The notes: generated from the letters alone by a model not told the origin. Positions 42,188 through 50,965 are shown, numbered from the stretch's first letter. The stretch is DNA of 64,000 nt from SKPT01 sp040905445 (GCA_040905445.1 JBBDRN010000039.1:1-64000), one strand, 5' to 3'. Numbers and translations are program-made.

Positions 42188-43663
42188 ATGCCCACCCACC
42201 CCAACATCCTCTTCCTTCTCACCGACCAGATGCAGGGCCGCGTCCTCGAGCCAGGCCACCCCTGCCTCACGCCCAACCTCGACCGCCTCGTCGGCCGCGG
42301 CGTGCGCATCACCCGCGCCTACACACCCAACGCCGTCTGCTCGCCGGCGCGCGCGTCGCTGATGACCGGCCGCCTGCCGCACAGCCACAACGTCCTCGAC
42401 ATCACCCACGGCGCAGACGACGACCAGCACGTCCTGCGCACCAGCCTCCCCCACTTCGCCCAGCACCTCCAGGCCGCCGGCTACCGCACCGGCTACTTCG
42501 GCAAGTGGCACGTCGAACGCACCGACGCCCTGGACAACTTCGGCTGGCAGGACCACGCCCTCGAGCGCTCGCCCCGCTACAACGCCGTCGCCGACGAGCT
42601 CGCCCACAAAGCCGGGACCGGTGGTCCCGGTTCCCCCTCCCTCCCCCAGCGCCACGTCGAGCAGCCGGCTGGCTACAAGCGCTCGCTGCTCTACGCCGTC
42701 ACCAACCGCCCCGCCTTCGCGCGCCCCGCCGGCGTCAACGTCGAGCTCGCCCACCACTTCCTCACCGAGCACCTCGCCGGCGACGCCCCTTGGTGCTGCT
42801 GCGTCAGCGTCATCGAGCCCCACGACCCCTTCGTCGCCAGCCACACGTCCTACGACAAGTACGACGTCGACGCCATCGACCTGCCCGCCAACTTCGCCGA
42901 CACACTCGCCGACAAGCCTGGCCTCTACCGCAAAGCCGCCCGCGCCTGGCACGACCTCACCGATCACGAAAAACGCCAGGCCATCGCCTGCTACTGGGCC
43001 TCCATCACCGATCTCGACGAGCAGTTCGGCCGCCTGCTCGACCTGCTCGAAGAGCGCAGCGAGCTCGACAACACCCTCGTCGTCCTCACCAGCGACCACG
43101 GCGAGCTGCTCGGCGCGCATCAGCTCTATTGCAAGAACACGGGCGCCTTCGAGGAGGCCTACCACATCCCCATGGTCGTCGCCGGCCCCACCGTCACCCG
43201 CGGCCAAGCCGCCGACGCACGCGTGGGCCTGCACGACCTCGCCCCCACCCTCTGCGAGCTCGCCGGCGCCCAGCCCATGACCAGCAACGAGTCACGCTCC
43301 TTCGCCAGCCTGCTGCGCGACCCCGCCACCGAAGCCCCCCACTGGCAAACCGGCTACGCCGAGTTCTACGGCACACGCTACTACTTCACCCAGCGCATCC
43401 TCTGGGACGGCCCGTGGAAGCTCGTCTTCAACGGCTTCGACGAAGACGAGCTCTACAACCTCGACGACGACCCCGGCGAAATGCACAACCTCGCCCACCC
43501 CCGCCAACCCCGCCACGCCAACCACCCCGCCCACCGCGCCCAGCACGAGCGCATGATGCGCCTCATCTGGCAGCGCATCAAAGACACCGGCGACCACGCC
43601 CTGGCCAACTCGTTCTATCCCGCGATACGCTATGCCATCGTCGGCCCGGACCTCAGCCCATAA
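42188..43663 (+). CDS. Type I sulfatase with repeat-derived insertion
   Basis: A 491-residue arylsulfatase-superfamily enzyme. The formylglycine motif is C51-S-P-A-R (AVCSPARASLMTGRLPHS). The N-terminal metal site is NILFLLTDQMQ; YFGKWHVER and VVLTSDHGELLGAHQL carry the remaining metal ligands. The C-terminal DDDPGEMHNLAHP is typical. It needs a formylglycine-generating maturase, none in this window. No signal peptide is visible, which is unusual for extracellular substrates. At about residues 141-150, HKAGTGGPGSPSLPQ is encoded by a palindrome that recurs just after the stop codon. It sits between a GH106-like glycosidase and a PhyH oxygenase, suggesting breakdown of a sulfated glycan. Confidence 0.93.
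   Translation: MPTHPNILFLLTDQMQGRVLEPGHPCLTPNLDRLVGRGVRITRAYTPNAVCSPARASLMTGRLPHSHNVLDITHGADDDQHVLRTSLPHFAQHLQAAGYRTGYFGKWHVERTDALDNFGWQDHALERSPRYNAVADELAHKAGTGGPGSPSLPQRHVEQPAGYKRSLLYAVTNRPAFARPAGVNVELAHHFLTEHLAGDAPWCCCVSVIEPHDPFVASHTSYDKYDVDAIDLPANFADTLADKPGLYRKAARAWHDLTDHEKRQAIACYWASITDLDEQFGRLLDLLEERSELDNTLVVLTSDHGELLGAHQLYCKNTGAFEEAYHIPMVVAGPTVTRGQAADARVGLHDLAPTLCELAGAQPMTSNESRSFASLLRDPATEAPHWQTGYAEFYGTRYYFTQRILWDGPWKLVFNGFDEDELYNLDDDPGEMHNLAHPRQPRHANHPAHRAQHERMMRLIWQRIKDTGDHALANSFYPAIRYAIVGPDLSP
42612..42630. repeat. GGGACCGGTGGTCCC palindrome inside the sulfatase gene
   Basis: CCGGGACCGGTGGTCCCGG, a near-perfect palindrome preceded by AAAG. The same 19 bases occur at 43666-43684. It is read in frame as Ala-Gly-Thr-Gly-Gly-Pro-Gly. 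Confidence 0.9.
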
Positions 43664-43665
43664 AG

Positions 43666-43684
43666 CCGGGACCGGTGGTCCCGG
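43666..43684. repeat. GGGACCGGTGGTCCC palindrome after the sulfatase stop
   Basis: Identical to 42612-42630, including the preceding AAAG. It begins 3 nt past the TAA at 43661-43663. It could act as a hairpin in the sulfatase-dioxygenase spacer. Confidence 0.9.
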
Positions 43685-43745
43685 TCCCGCCACAACCACA
43701 CGCCACGCCACCACCACACGCCCCCCCCACCACTGGACACCCACG

Positions 43746-44627
43746 ATGACCACCGATACCCAGTCCATCCCCCTCTGCACCACCCACGCCCCCATCACCG
43801 ACCTCTTCACCGCCGCGGCCGACACCCGCCACGCCCCCGACCTCCCTGCCGAGCAGGTCACCACCTACCGCGAGCGCGGCTTCCTCCACCCCGTCGACCT
43901 GCTCACGCCCGACCAGATCCAGGCCCTGCGCGACGCGCTCGACCGCATGACTGACCCCGCCTACCCCCACGCCGAGCACCTCGCCGGCCCGCGCGGCGGC
44001 GACACGCCGGTCGTCCACTTCCTCGGCGCCTGGCTCGTCGAGCCGGCCTACCACGACCTCGTCTTCAACCCCCGCGTCACCACCGCCTGCGCCCAGCTCC
44101 TGGGCACCAACCAGGTCCGCTTCCTCCACGACCAGCTCTTCTACAAGCCCCCGCGCCACGGCGGCGTCGTCGCCTGGCACCAGGACTACTCCTACTGGAA
44201 GCGCACCACGCCACCCGGTCACCTCACCTGCTACATCGCCCTCGACGACACCACGCTCGACAACGGCTGCATGCAGACCATCCCCGGCTCACACCGCTGG
44301 CCTCTGCTCGAGCAGGCCACGCTCATCGGCGACGAGTCCGACATGGACGCCATCAAGGCCCAACTCACCCCGGACCAGCTCGCCGCCTTTGAGCCCGCGC
44401 CCATCGAGCTCAAGGCCGGCCAGTGCTCCTTCCACGACTGCATGACCGTCCACGGCTCCTACCCCAACCGCTCCGACCGCCCCCGCCGCGGCGTGGTGCT
44501 CAACTACATGAAGCCCGACACCCGCTCCGCCACCGACCGCCCCATCATGGGCGGCGCCGAGCCCGTCCCGCCGGGCGAGATCATCACCGGCGACTACTTC
44601 CCGATCGTCATCGACCGCCAGACGTGA
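43746..44627 (+). CDS. Phytanoyl-CoA dioxygenase (PhyH) family Fe(II)/2-oxoglutarate oxygenase
   Basis: A 293-residue non-heme iron oxygenase. It has ERGFLHPVDLLTPDQIQALR near the N-terminus, the facial-triad H-x-D in VVAWHQDYSYWK, a downstream His in MTVHGSYPNRS, and the 2-oxoglutarate Arg in RPRRGVVLNYM. CMQTIPGSHRW is the usual PhyH segment. PhyH proteins hydroxylate many small molecules; the substrate here is unknown. Operon position after a glycosidase and sulfatase suggests use in sugar or polyol catabolism, but this is inference. Its 3' end overlaps the convergent PEP-CTERM gene by 20 nt. Confidence 0.9.
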   Translation: MTTDTQSIPLCTTHAPITDLFTAAADTRHAPDLPAEQVTTYRERGFLHPVDLLTPDQIQALRDALDRMTDPAYPHAEHLAGPRGGDTPVVHFLGAWLVEPAYHDLVFNPRVTTACAQLLGTNQVRFLHDQLFYKPPRHGGVVAWHQDYSYWKRTTPPGHLTCYIALDDTTLDNGCMQTIPGSHRWPLLEQATLIGDESDMDAIKAQLTPDQLAAFEPAPIELKAGQCSFHDCMTVHGSYPNRSDRPRRGVVLNYMKPDTRSATDRPIMGGAEPVPPGEIITGDYFPIVIDRQT

Positions 44628-45378
44628 CTCGCTCCGCACAGCCGCGGCGCCGGCCGAGCATCGCCGCCGCCGCGCCGAGCGCAAGCAGCGACCCCGCGGC
44701 CGGCTCAGGCATGTGCACGTGATTCACCCAACCGGGCGTGATGCGATAGGACGGCTCGTGGCCGACGAGCCAGCCCGCGTCGTCGGCAGCGCCGACGAGC
44801 AGCTCCGGGTGGGGCTGGCCATGGGGCCCGCGCGGGCGGGAGATCGCCCAGCCGGCCGCCGGGTCCGCGGTCAGCTCATCGTCATAGCCGACCAGCGCGC
44901 CGCCCGGCGCGAGGGTGACGACGTCGAGCAGCGTCGCCGCGGCGAGGCGGCTGCGCTGCGTGGGGTTGTTGAAGAGATTGGCGCGATTGCCGCTGAGCAT
45001 GGAGCCGGCTTCGAGCAGCATCAGCGTGCGCGGCCCCGCCAGATCGAGCGCCGCCGCCATGCCGAGGGCGTCGAGGCTGACCCGCTCGGGCGGCTGCGCT
45101 GCCGCATACGACCACGCCTGCCCCGGCCAAGGCTCGGCGGTGAACAGCGTCACCGGGACCGTCAGGTCGAGCGTCAACACCGCGAGCACATCGCCCGCCC
45201 GGCCCGGCGTGGCGTCCACGACCGCCAGGTCCAAGCTGCGCGCCGGGCCGTCGATCGTCGTGATCTCCACCGCGTCCGCCACCGGGCCGGCCACGAACAC
45301 CTCGCTGATGTAGGCGCCGTGGGCGGCCGCTGCAACGAACGGCATCAACAGGCTGAGGGCGGTGGATCGGACGAGCAT
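44608..45378 (-). CDS. PEP-CTERM sorting domain protein
   Basis: A 256-residue exported protein. Signal peptide: a basic start then LSLLMPFVAAAAHGA. The mature part is a beta-rich domain of unknown function. The C-terminus is a PEP-CTERM signal: Pro-Glu-Pro (HMPEPAAGS), a hydrophobic helix LLALGAAAAMLG, then RRR. Such signals are processed by exosortases and go with exopolysaccharide production. No exosortase is in the window, but wbaP is. ATG 45378 has GGAGG about 9 nt upstream; ATG 45399 is an alternative. It overlaps the dioxygenase gene tail-to-tail by 20 nt. Confidence 0.82.
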   Translation of the reverse strand: MLVRSTALSLLMPFVAAAAHGAYISEVFVAGPVADAVEITTIDGPARSLDLAVVDATPGRAGDVLAVLTLDLTVPVTLFTAEPWPGQAWSYAAAQPPERVSLDALGMAAALDLAGPRTLMLLEAGSMLSGNRANLFNNPTQRSRLAAATLLDVVTLAPGGALVGYDDELTADPAAGWAISRPRGPHGQPHPELLVGAADDAGWLVGHEPSYRITPGWVNHVHMPEPAAGSLLALGAAAAMLGRRRGCAERVTSGGR

Positions 45379-45513
45379 GGAGCGACGCCTCCAGCCCACG
45401 CCAGGAGCGGCGCGGGCGGTACGGCAGTCTCCCCAATCCGGTCATGTCGGCCAAGGCTCATGTGCCACGCCGCCGCGCGGAGCGCGGCGGCGGGCGGGAG
45501 CGTTGCGGCCGCG

Positions 45514-46236
45514 TCAAACGCCCGCGAGGCGCTGGCGACGCCGGTACGCCGCGACCACGCCGAGCGTGCCCAGCATCGCCAGGCCCGACCAGGCGGCGGC
45601 AGGCAGCGGGATGACCTCGCTCGAGTCGGGCGGGTTCTCGGTCGTCGCGTACTTGAAGCTGTCGTTGCCGTCCGCGTCCTGGACAAACAGCCCCACCCGC
45701 AGCGCGATCGGCAGCGCGTTCTTCACATCGTCCCAGTCCTGGCCAGCGGTCAGCTTGAGCAGGATCGCCAGCGAGTTATTCACCGTGATCCCGTTGTTGG
45801 GGCTCGTCGCGGTGAAGCCGAACGTCGTGGTGAACGGCGGCGTGAAGTCCTCCTGGCCCGGCAAATCCTCCGGCAGAGGCGGCGAGCTGCTGCCCTGGAA
45901 CGCGACGCTGCCCGTGCCACTCAGCCCCGGCGTCGTGCCGAAATCGAACAGCCCGAGCGCCTCGTCATCGAAGTAGACGCCGACGATTCGCCCATCCGAG
46001 CTGAAATCGCCGGTGTGCTCGATGAGGAAGTGCACCCAATCCGCGCCATACGTGCCGGGGTCGTACGTGGCGGTCATGGCGAAGTTGGCGGAGAAGTCCG
46101 GCGGGGTGGGCTCGAGCTGCTCGAAGCCCCAACTGACGCTGTCCGCGTGGGCCTGCCCGGTCCCAAGAGCACCCACGAGAACGCAGACACCCAGCGCCGC
46201 GACAACCTTCGCCGACAAGTCGGTGAGACGATGCAT
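45514..46236 (-). CDS. PEP-CTERM-like (VPLPAA-type) exported protein
   Basis: A 240-residue secreted protein. Signal peptide about 1-31 (VVAALGVCVLVGALGTGQAHA). The mature domain is acidic, Gly/Thr/Ser-rich and probably all-beta (SVSWGFEQLEPTPPDFSANF, VGVYFDDEALGLFDFG). The C-terminus VIPLPAAAWSGLAMLGTLG followed by VVAAYRRRQR is a PEP-CTERM variant in which the P-E-P is replaced by PLPAA-W. The start at 46236 has AAGGA about 6 nt upstream. It lies upstream of, and in the same direction as, the other PEP-CTERM gene (136-nt gap with a GC-rich hairpin). It is divergent from the autotransporter, so all three surface proteins cluster. Confidence 0.85.
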   Translation of the reverse strand: MHRLTDLSAKVVAALGVCVLVGALGTGQAHADSVSWGFEQLEPTPPDFSANFAMTATYDPGTYGADWVHFLIEHTGDFSSDGRIVGVYFDDEALGLFDFGTTPGLSGTGSVAFQGSSSPPLPEDLPGQEDFTPPFTTTFGFTATSPNNGITVNNSLAILLKLTAGQDWDDVKNALPIALRVGLFVQDADGNDSFKYATTENPPDSSEVIPLPAAAWSGLAMLGTLGVVAAYRRRQRLAGV

Positions 46237-46565
46237 GATTTTCCTTCTCCCTCTGTAACCTGCGGAAAGCGGCGGATGCGTCGGCAGGCGGCTCGCATGC
46301 GCGAAACCGTCCTACCGCAGCCCCAAGCCGGGACTCGCCCTCCTGGATCACCGTTCAGCATACCTCACAGCGGGGGCTGGTGACAATACCGAAAGGGGCT
46401 CGTGATTAATTTTTTTGCAACGCGCCGGGCGCACCCGAAGCGCGGCCGCGGGGGCGGAGGTGGAGGCGGCGGTTGCGCTGTGCGCCGCAGGCCGTTGCCG
46501 CGGCGACAACGGCGTCACAGCCGCGCCAGACAGGCTGAAGGGAGTCATCGGCTTGACGGGGCCAG

Positions 46566-46601
46566 ACGCTTCGATTGTAATCCACGCTTCGATTGTAATC
46601 C
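46566..46601 (+). promoter_or_regulatory. 18-nt direct repeat with two -10-like elements, autotransporter leader
   Basis: ACGCTTCGATTGTAATCC occurs twice back-to-back (46566-46583 and 46584-46601). Each unit holds TGTAAT, a plausible -10. It may be a duplicated promoter or a tandem operator. The remaining 46237-46565 gap shows an AT-rich patch (GTGATTAATTTTTTTGC near 46400) and no gene. Confidence 0.5.
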
Positions 46602-46687
46602 GGGGCATTCGGGTGAGCGGGGTCCCAGAAGGGGCCGAGCACCGCGCATCCTCCGCAGGGGGGTGCCTTTTTGTGAAGGAGCCGGTA

Positions 46688-49600
46688 ATGACCGATTGGA
46701 AGACCGAGGCGGGCGATCCTTGTGCATGGCGTGTGTGGCTGGCGGGCGTGGTGATGGCGAGCCTCGCGATCCTCACCGTTCAACCGCTCCACGCCCAGCC
46801 CGCGCCGCCGCCGGTGCCGCCGGGCTCGCTTAACCCGGCGGACGGCCCGTTCAACCCGTTGGTTCCATTCTTTCCGGGTCTGCCGGACTGGCGGCTGCAG
46901 GGTAGTGAGTGGACCGGCGGCGACAACGCGCCTTGGTTCTCGCCCGGCAGTTGGGGGGCATGGGACCCCGCCGGCATGTTCATGTTCCCCCCCGGCCCTC
47001 CGCCGGAGGACCATGCGGCCGATCCCTTCCCCATCGGCGGCCGCGCCATCTTTGGTGACCGCGGCAGCCCCGCCTCCCGCGTCGACGCCGCCTCGCCCGG
47101 TCAGGGCCACTGGGCGCTTTACGGCCTGTGGTTCGTCCCCGCGTACACCGAGGAGACCATCGAGATCCCGGATCCCGACGACCCGCCCGACGGCGTCCTC
47201 GAAGTCGACATCCCCGTTCCCGACGGCTCCGGCGAATCCTACGACCTGCGAGGCAACGCCCTGTTCATCGGCGTCGAAGGCATCCAGAACGTCGGCGGCG
47301 CGGAGCAGACCATCCGCAACGACATCTGGCTCCACGACGACATCGTTATCAATGGCGGCGGCGGGCTGATGTTTCCGACCATGGGCGGCCGCATCGACAC
47401 GTCCTTCGAGGACACCAAGGACCTCTGGCTGGCCGGCTGGGTCCACCTCGTCGGCCACCAGATCGTCGGCGACGGCGACGTGATCATCGGCATGGGCGAC
47501 CCGATCTTCGGCAACGCTTACTTCCACAACGAGCAACTGCACACCGGCCAGACCGTGCTCTTCAACGGCCGCGCCGCCCTCGGCCACGAACGATCGCTCG
47601 GCCAGCACGACACCGTCTGGGTCGCCGGCGGCGAGGCCGTCATCAACCGCATCTTCGGCATCTACGGCGAGGAGCTCGTGCTCGATTACAACTGGGACCT
47701 CGAAGCCCACCTGCACATCGGCACCGGCTTCCGCCCGGAGGATTTCAGCCTCGACCTCCTCTCGCCCGCCGTATTGGCCGAGATCACCCCCGAAATACCC
47801 GAAGCCGCCCTCGGCGGCCACATCGTCCTCAACGGCGACATCGACGTGCTCGACGACAACTGGGGCATCGTCACCGAGGCCGGCGCCACCGCCGAAATCG
47901 CCGGCCGCGTCGACGCCGACGTCCACGCCTTCCTCCTGCGCAGCATGCCCGGCTCGGCGCTCACCGTCACCGGCACCATCGAAGGCACCGGCGGCACCGT
48001 CGAAGCCGTCGACGGCGGCATGCCCGACTGGACCGGCGTCAGTGTCGTCGCCGACGGCGGCGGACGCACCATCCTCGACAGCGCCAACATCTTCTTCGGC
48101 GACTTCCTGCTCCGCGACGGCGTGCTCGACCTCGAACACGCTCAGGCCTTCGGCAACGCCGAACGCGTCATCTTCGAGGACGAGGCCATGATCCGCGCCG
48201 GCATGCCCTTCGAAATCGACCAGGAGGTCGACTTCGCCGGCACCCTCATCGTCGGCAACCGCCACCCGCTCACCTTCACCGGCCCGATCACCGTCCACAT
48301 CCCCTCCGAGCTGCGCGTCCACTCCAACGCCCCGACCGTCATCGCCGCCGGTGCCGATGTCACCCTCGACGACGACCTCACCGTCCGCGGCACGACCGAC
48401 GTCCGCATCCGCAGCGACATCAGCGGCACGGGTGGCCTCATCAAACGCGACCCCAACACCCTCTGGCTCTACGGCACCAACACGCATACCGGCCTCACCG
48501 AGGTGCTCGACGGCCGACTCGCGCTCGATGGCGACAGCGGCGCGTCGCTTGCCGGCGACCTGCGGGTCCGCGGCGCATGGGTCCAGTTTCCCGCCGGCGC
48601 GATGATCGGCGGCGAGGTCACCCTCGAACGCGAAGGCCGGCTCATCGGTGCCGGCACGGTCGACAGTCTCGTCGTCCAGGACCGCGGCGAAGTCCGCCCC
48701 GGCACGCTCAGCCGCGACGACGAGTTCGTCAGCCTGATGGTCGACAACGACGCCGACTTCGAATGGAACAGCCGCACGTTCCTGCGCGTCGCCGGCAGCA
48801 CCGACAGCGATCAGATCGTCGTGGGCGGCACCGCCACCCTCGACGAAGGCGCCCAGTTCCGCCTCGTGCCGGTCGGCACCAGCTTCATCCCCGACGGCGC
48901 CGAGTACACCCTGCTCAGCGCGGGCACCCTGGTTGACGGCGGCGGATTCGACCCCGACGATGTCGGGCTCGCGACGGGGCGGCTGCTGCTGCGGTTCGAG
49001 GGCGCGTTTGAAGCCGACGAGTACATCGTCCGTGCCACGCGTCGTCCGTTCGCCAGCAGCGGGCGCGTCCAACGGGGCACGGACCTGGATTTCGCCCGGG
49101 CGCTCGACCGCCTCGTCGAGACCGGCAACGTCGGCCCGCTGGTCGCGGCGATCGACGCGGCCGCCACCGACATCCCCAGCTACAACCGCGCCCTTCGCCG
49201 CGAGAACCCGGTCGTCTACACCGGCGCGGTCGACTCGACGCTCCAGATGACCCGCGGGTTTCACAGCGAGATGCACACGCAGGCGCACACCGGCCGCCTC
49301 GGGCGGCAGTTCGCCAACCATGACCAGTTCGGGCCCGTCGTCGGCAACGACAACACCCCGCTCTATGCCCGGTCTTCCAGCAGCATGCCGCAGTTCGCCC
49401 AGGGCGACGGCTGGGGCAACGACTGGGGCGGCCGCACCTCGCGCTATGAGTACGGCGACTACGGCGCCGACTACGCCGGCACGCGCGACTTCAACGAGAT
49501 CGACAACCCGTTCAACGTCTGGGTGGCCGGCTTCGGCCAGATGGACCGTGTCGACTCGACCAGCGACCGCATCGGCACCGACGCCGACACGGCCGGGTTC

Positions 49601-50329
49601 ATGGTCGGCATGGACTACAGCCTCTCGCCGCAGGTGTTCATCGGCGTCACCGCCGGCTACTCGACCACCAGCGTCGACTTCAACGAAGGCCGCGGCGACG
49701 GCGACGTCGACACCTTCCGCGTCGGGCCCTACATCGGCCTGGCGCACGGCAACTTCTTCCTCGACGCCTCCGCCACCTGGGGCCGCCACGAGAACGACTA
49801 CACCCTCATCGGGATCAGCGGCCTGGAGTCGACCGCCGACTTCACCGCCGACGACGTGACCGCGCATGTCAGCGGCGGCTACCGCCACCGCATGGACAAC
49901 GGCCAGACCATGCTCATCCCCACCGCCGCCGTCACCTACACGCACTACATGCGCGACGGCTTCGAGGAGGATGGCGGCCTGGCCGCCAAGCGCTTCGACG
50001 AGCAAGATGTCGACTCCCTGGAGACCACCCTCGGCCTGCGGATCGAGCACCACGTCATCACCGACGGGCCTCGGTTCGTCCCCAACGCCTTTCTCGGCTG
50101 GTCGCACGAGTTCATGGCCGACGACAACGACGTAACCTTCCAGTTCGTCGGCACGCCCGACTCGTTCACCATCGCCGGGCCCAGCCCCAACCGCAACGCC
50201 ATCCGCGCCGGCGGCGGACTCAACGTGGTCATCTCCGACACCATGACCGGCTTCATCCAGTACGACGGCCGGTTCAGCTCCGACGAAACCACCCACGCAC
50301 TGACCGGTGGGTTCGGCCTCCAGTTCTGA
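46688..50329 (+). CDS. Autotransporter (type V secretion) outer-membrane protein
   Basis: A 1213-residue surface protein. It has a signal peptide about 1-37 (VWLAGVVMASLAILTVQPLHA). A large passenger, rich in Gly/Asp/Thr, shows beta-helix-like strands (VVADGGGRTILDSANIFFGD, AGADVTLDDDLTVRGTTDVR) and a T-x-x-L-x-G-x-L-x-L autochaperone-like segment (TNTHTGLTEVLDGRLALDGD). A linker contains the RPFASSGRV region. The C-terminal 12-strand beta barrel (from about 940: VWVAGFGQMDRVDSTSD, SLSPQVFIGVTAGYS, GFIQYDGRFSS) ends in GFGLQF with terminal Phe for BAM recognition. The passenger function is unknown; no protease triad was noticed. AAGGAG lies 7 nt before the ATG. Confidence 0.93.
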   Translation: MTDWKTEAGDPCAWRVWLAGVVMASLAILTVQPLHAQPAPPPVPPGSLNPADGPFNPLVPFFPGLPDWRLQGSEWTGGDNAPWFSPGSWGAWDPAGMFMFPPGPPPEDHAADPFPIGGRAIFGDRGSPASRVDAASPGQGHWALYGLWFVPAYTEETIEIPDPDDPPDGVLEVDIPVPDGSGESYDLRGNALFIGVEGIQNVGGAEQTIRNDIWLHDDIVINGGGGLMFPTMGGRIDTSFEDTKDLWLAGWVHLVGHQIVGDGDVIIGMGDPIFGNAYFHNEQLHTGQTVLFNGRAALGHERSLGQHDTVWVAGGEAVINRIFGIYGEELVLDYNWDLEAHLHIGTGFRPEDFSLDLLSPAVLAEITPEIPEAALGGHIVLNGDIDVLDDNWGIVTEAGATAEIAGRVDADVHAFLLRSMPGSALTVTGTIEGTGGTVEAVDGGMPDWTGVSVVADGGGRTILDSANIFFGDFLLRDGVLDLEHAQAFGNAERVIFEDEAMIRAGMPFEIDQEVDFAGTLIVGNRHPLTFTGPITVHIPSELRVHSNAPTVIAAGADVTLDDDLTVRGTTDVRIRSDISGTGGLIKRDPNTLWLYGTNTHTGLTEVLDGRLALDGDSGASLAGDLRVRGAWVQFPAGAMIGGEVTLEREGRLIGAGTVDSLVVQDRGEVRPGTLSRDDEFVSLMVDNDADFEWNSRTFLRVAGSTDSDQIVVGGTATLDEGAQFRLVPVGTSFIPDGAEYTLLSAGTLVDGGGFDPDDVGLATGRLLLRFEGAFEADEYIVRATRRPFASSGRVQRGTDLDFARALDRLVETGNVGPLVAAIDAAATDIPSYNRALRRENPVVYTGAVDSTLQMTRGFHSEMHTQAHTGRLGRQFANHDQFGPVVGNDNTPLYARSSSSMPQFAQGDGWGNDWGGRTSRYEYGDYGADYAGTRDFNEIDNPFNVWVAGFGQMDRVDSTSDRIGTDADTAGFMVGMDYSLSPQVFIGVTAGYSTTSVDFNEGRGDGDVDTFRVGPYIGLAHGNFFLDASATWGRHENDYTLIGISGLESTADFTADDVTAHVSGGYRHRMDNGQTMLIPTAAVTYTHYMRDGFEEDGGLAAKRFDEQDVDSLETTLGLRIEHHVITDGPRFVPNAFLGWSHEFMADDNDVTFQFVGTPDSFTIAGPSPNRNAIRAGGGLNVVISDTMTGFIQYDGRFSSDETTHALTGGFGLQF

Positions 50330-50355
50330 CCCCGACCGCCCCAGCACCAGACAAA

Positions 50356-50392
50356 GCAGCCTCCGCCGGCCACGGCGGGGGCTGCTTTTTTT
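50356..50392 (+). terminator. Rho-independent terminator of the autotransporter gene
   Basis: A strong GC hairpin GCAGCCTCCGCCG/CGGCGGGGGCTGC (50356-50385) followed by TTTTTTT. It lies 26 nt after the stop codon. Confidence 0.92.
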
Positions 50393-50501
50393 GTTTATCC
50401 GCGATTTCCGGAAACACAAAGTCATACGCATGGCGAAAAATCCGCAGGCGGATGGCTTGAGCGAGGCCTTCGGCTGGCCCTGATGGGTATGCGCTCTGAT
50501 T

Positions 50502-50627
50502 TACCGCGAAGGGGCGAAGCAGGCGAAGGGCGCGAAACGAAGAAACAGCGAACGGAGTCGGCATCGCAACCCTTTCTCCAAGCTTGTTTGACCTTCGCAA
50601 CTTCGCAGCCTTCGCGCCTTCGCGGTG
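50502..50627. repeat. CCGCGAAG inverted repeat in the 50.3-51.1 kb gap
   Basis: Left end TACCGCGAAGGGGCGAAGC, right end GCCTTCGCGCCTTCGCGGTG. It is one of three repeats that, with two palindromes, fill an 817-nt gene-free gap. Confidence 0.78.
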
Positions 50628-50700
50628 AGAACGTATCCCTTGAACGCTTACCCTCCGCCTGCGTTTTTTCTGCGCTGCGTATCAGTCGCGCCGAGCCTTG

Positions 50701-50927
50701 GTTGCAGCCCCCGCAGGGGGCGATGGGCATGTAGCCACGGGTGAAGCGGCTGGCCGGCCGCGGCAAGCCGCGCAACCCGTGGAGAACGTCAGCATTCGTC
50801 CCGCCCCGGCCGGGGGCGGAGGCAACTCCCGCTGCCCCTGCCGGGGCAGGCGGATTCTCCGTCGCCGCGTTCCACGGGTTTCGCTGCGCTGCACCCGTGG
50901 CTACATCCCGCAGCCCCTGCGGGGCTG
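50701..50927. repeat. Large nested palindromic element, copy 2
   Basis: About 227 nt, colinear with 23915-24140 and roughly 90% identical by eye. It has the same outer (GCAGCCCCCGCAGGGGGC), inner (TGTAGCCACGGGTGAAGCG) and central arms. Several differences fall in loops or are compensatory. No coding sequence. Confidence 0.85.
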
Positions 50928-50965
50928 AAGAGATGCCGTGGTCAAGGTCACGTACGATCTTTGAA

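Noticed and set aside
45460..45500. GC hairpin CGCCGCGC/GCGCGGCG between the two PEP-CTERM genes as a rho-independent terminator
   Set aside because: The stem is plausible, but no T-tract follows on either strand, so it cannot be called with confidence.
46406..50431. Very long open frame antisense to the autotransporter (over 1300 codons)
   Set aside because: High-GC codon use leaves the opposite strand free of stops. The sense strand has a signal peptide, barrel strands, ribosome binding site and terminator; the antisense product is low-complexity Val/Gly/Ala/Asp without any domain.
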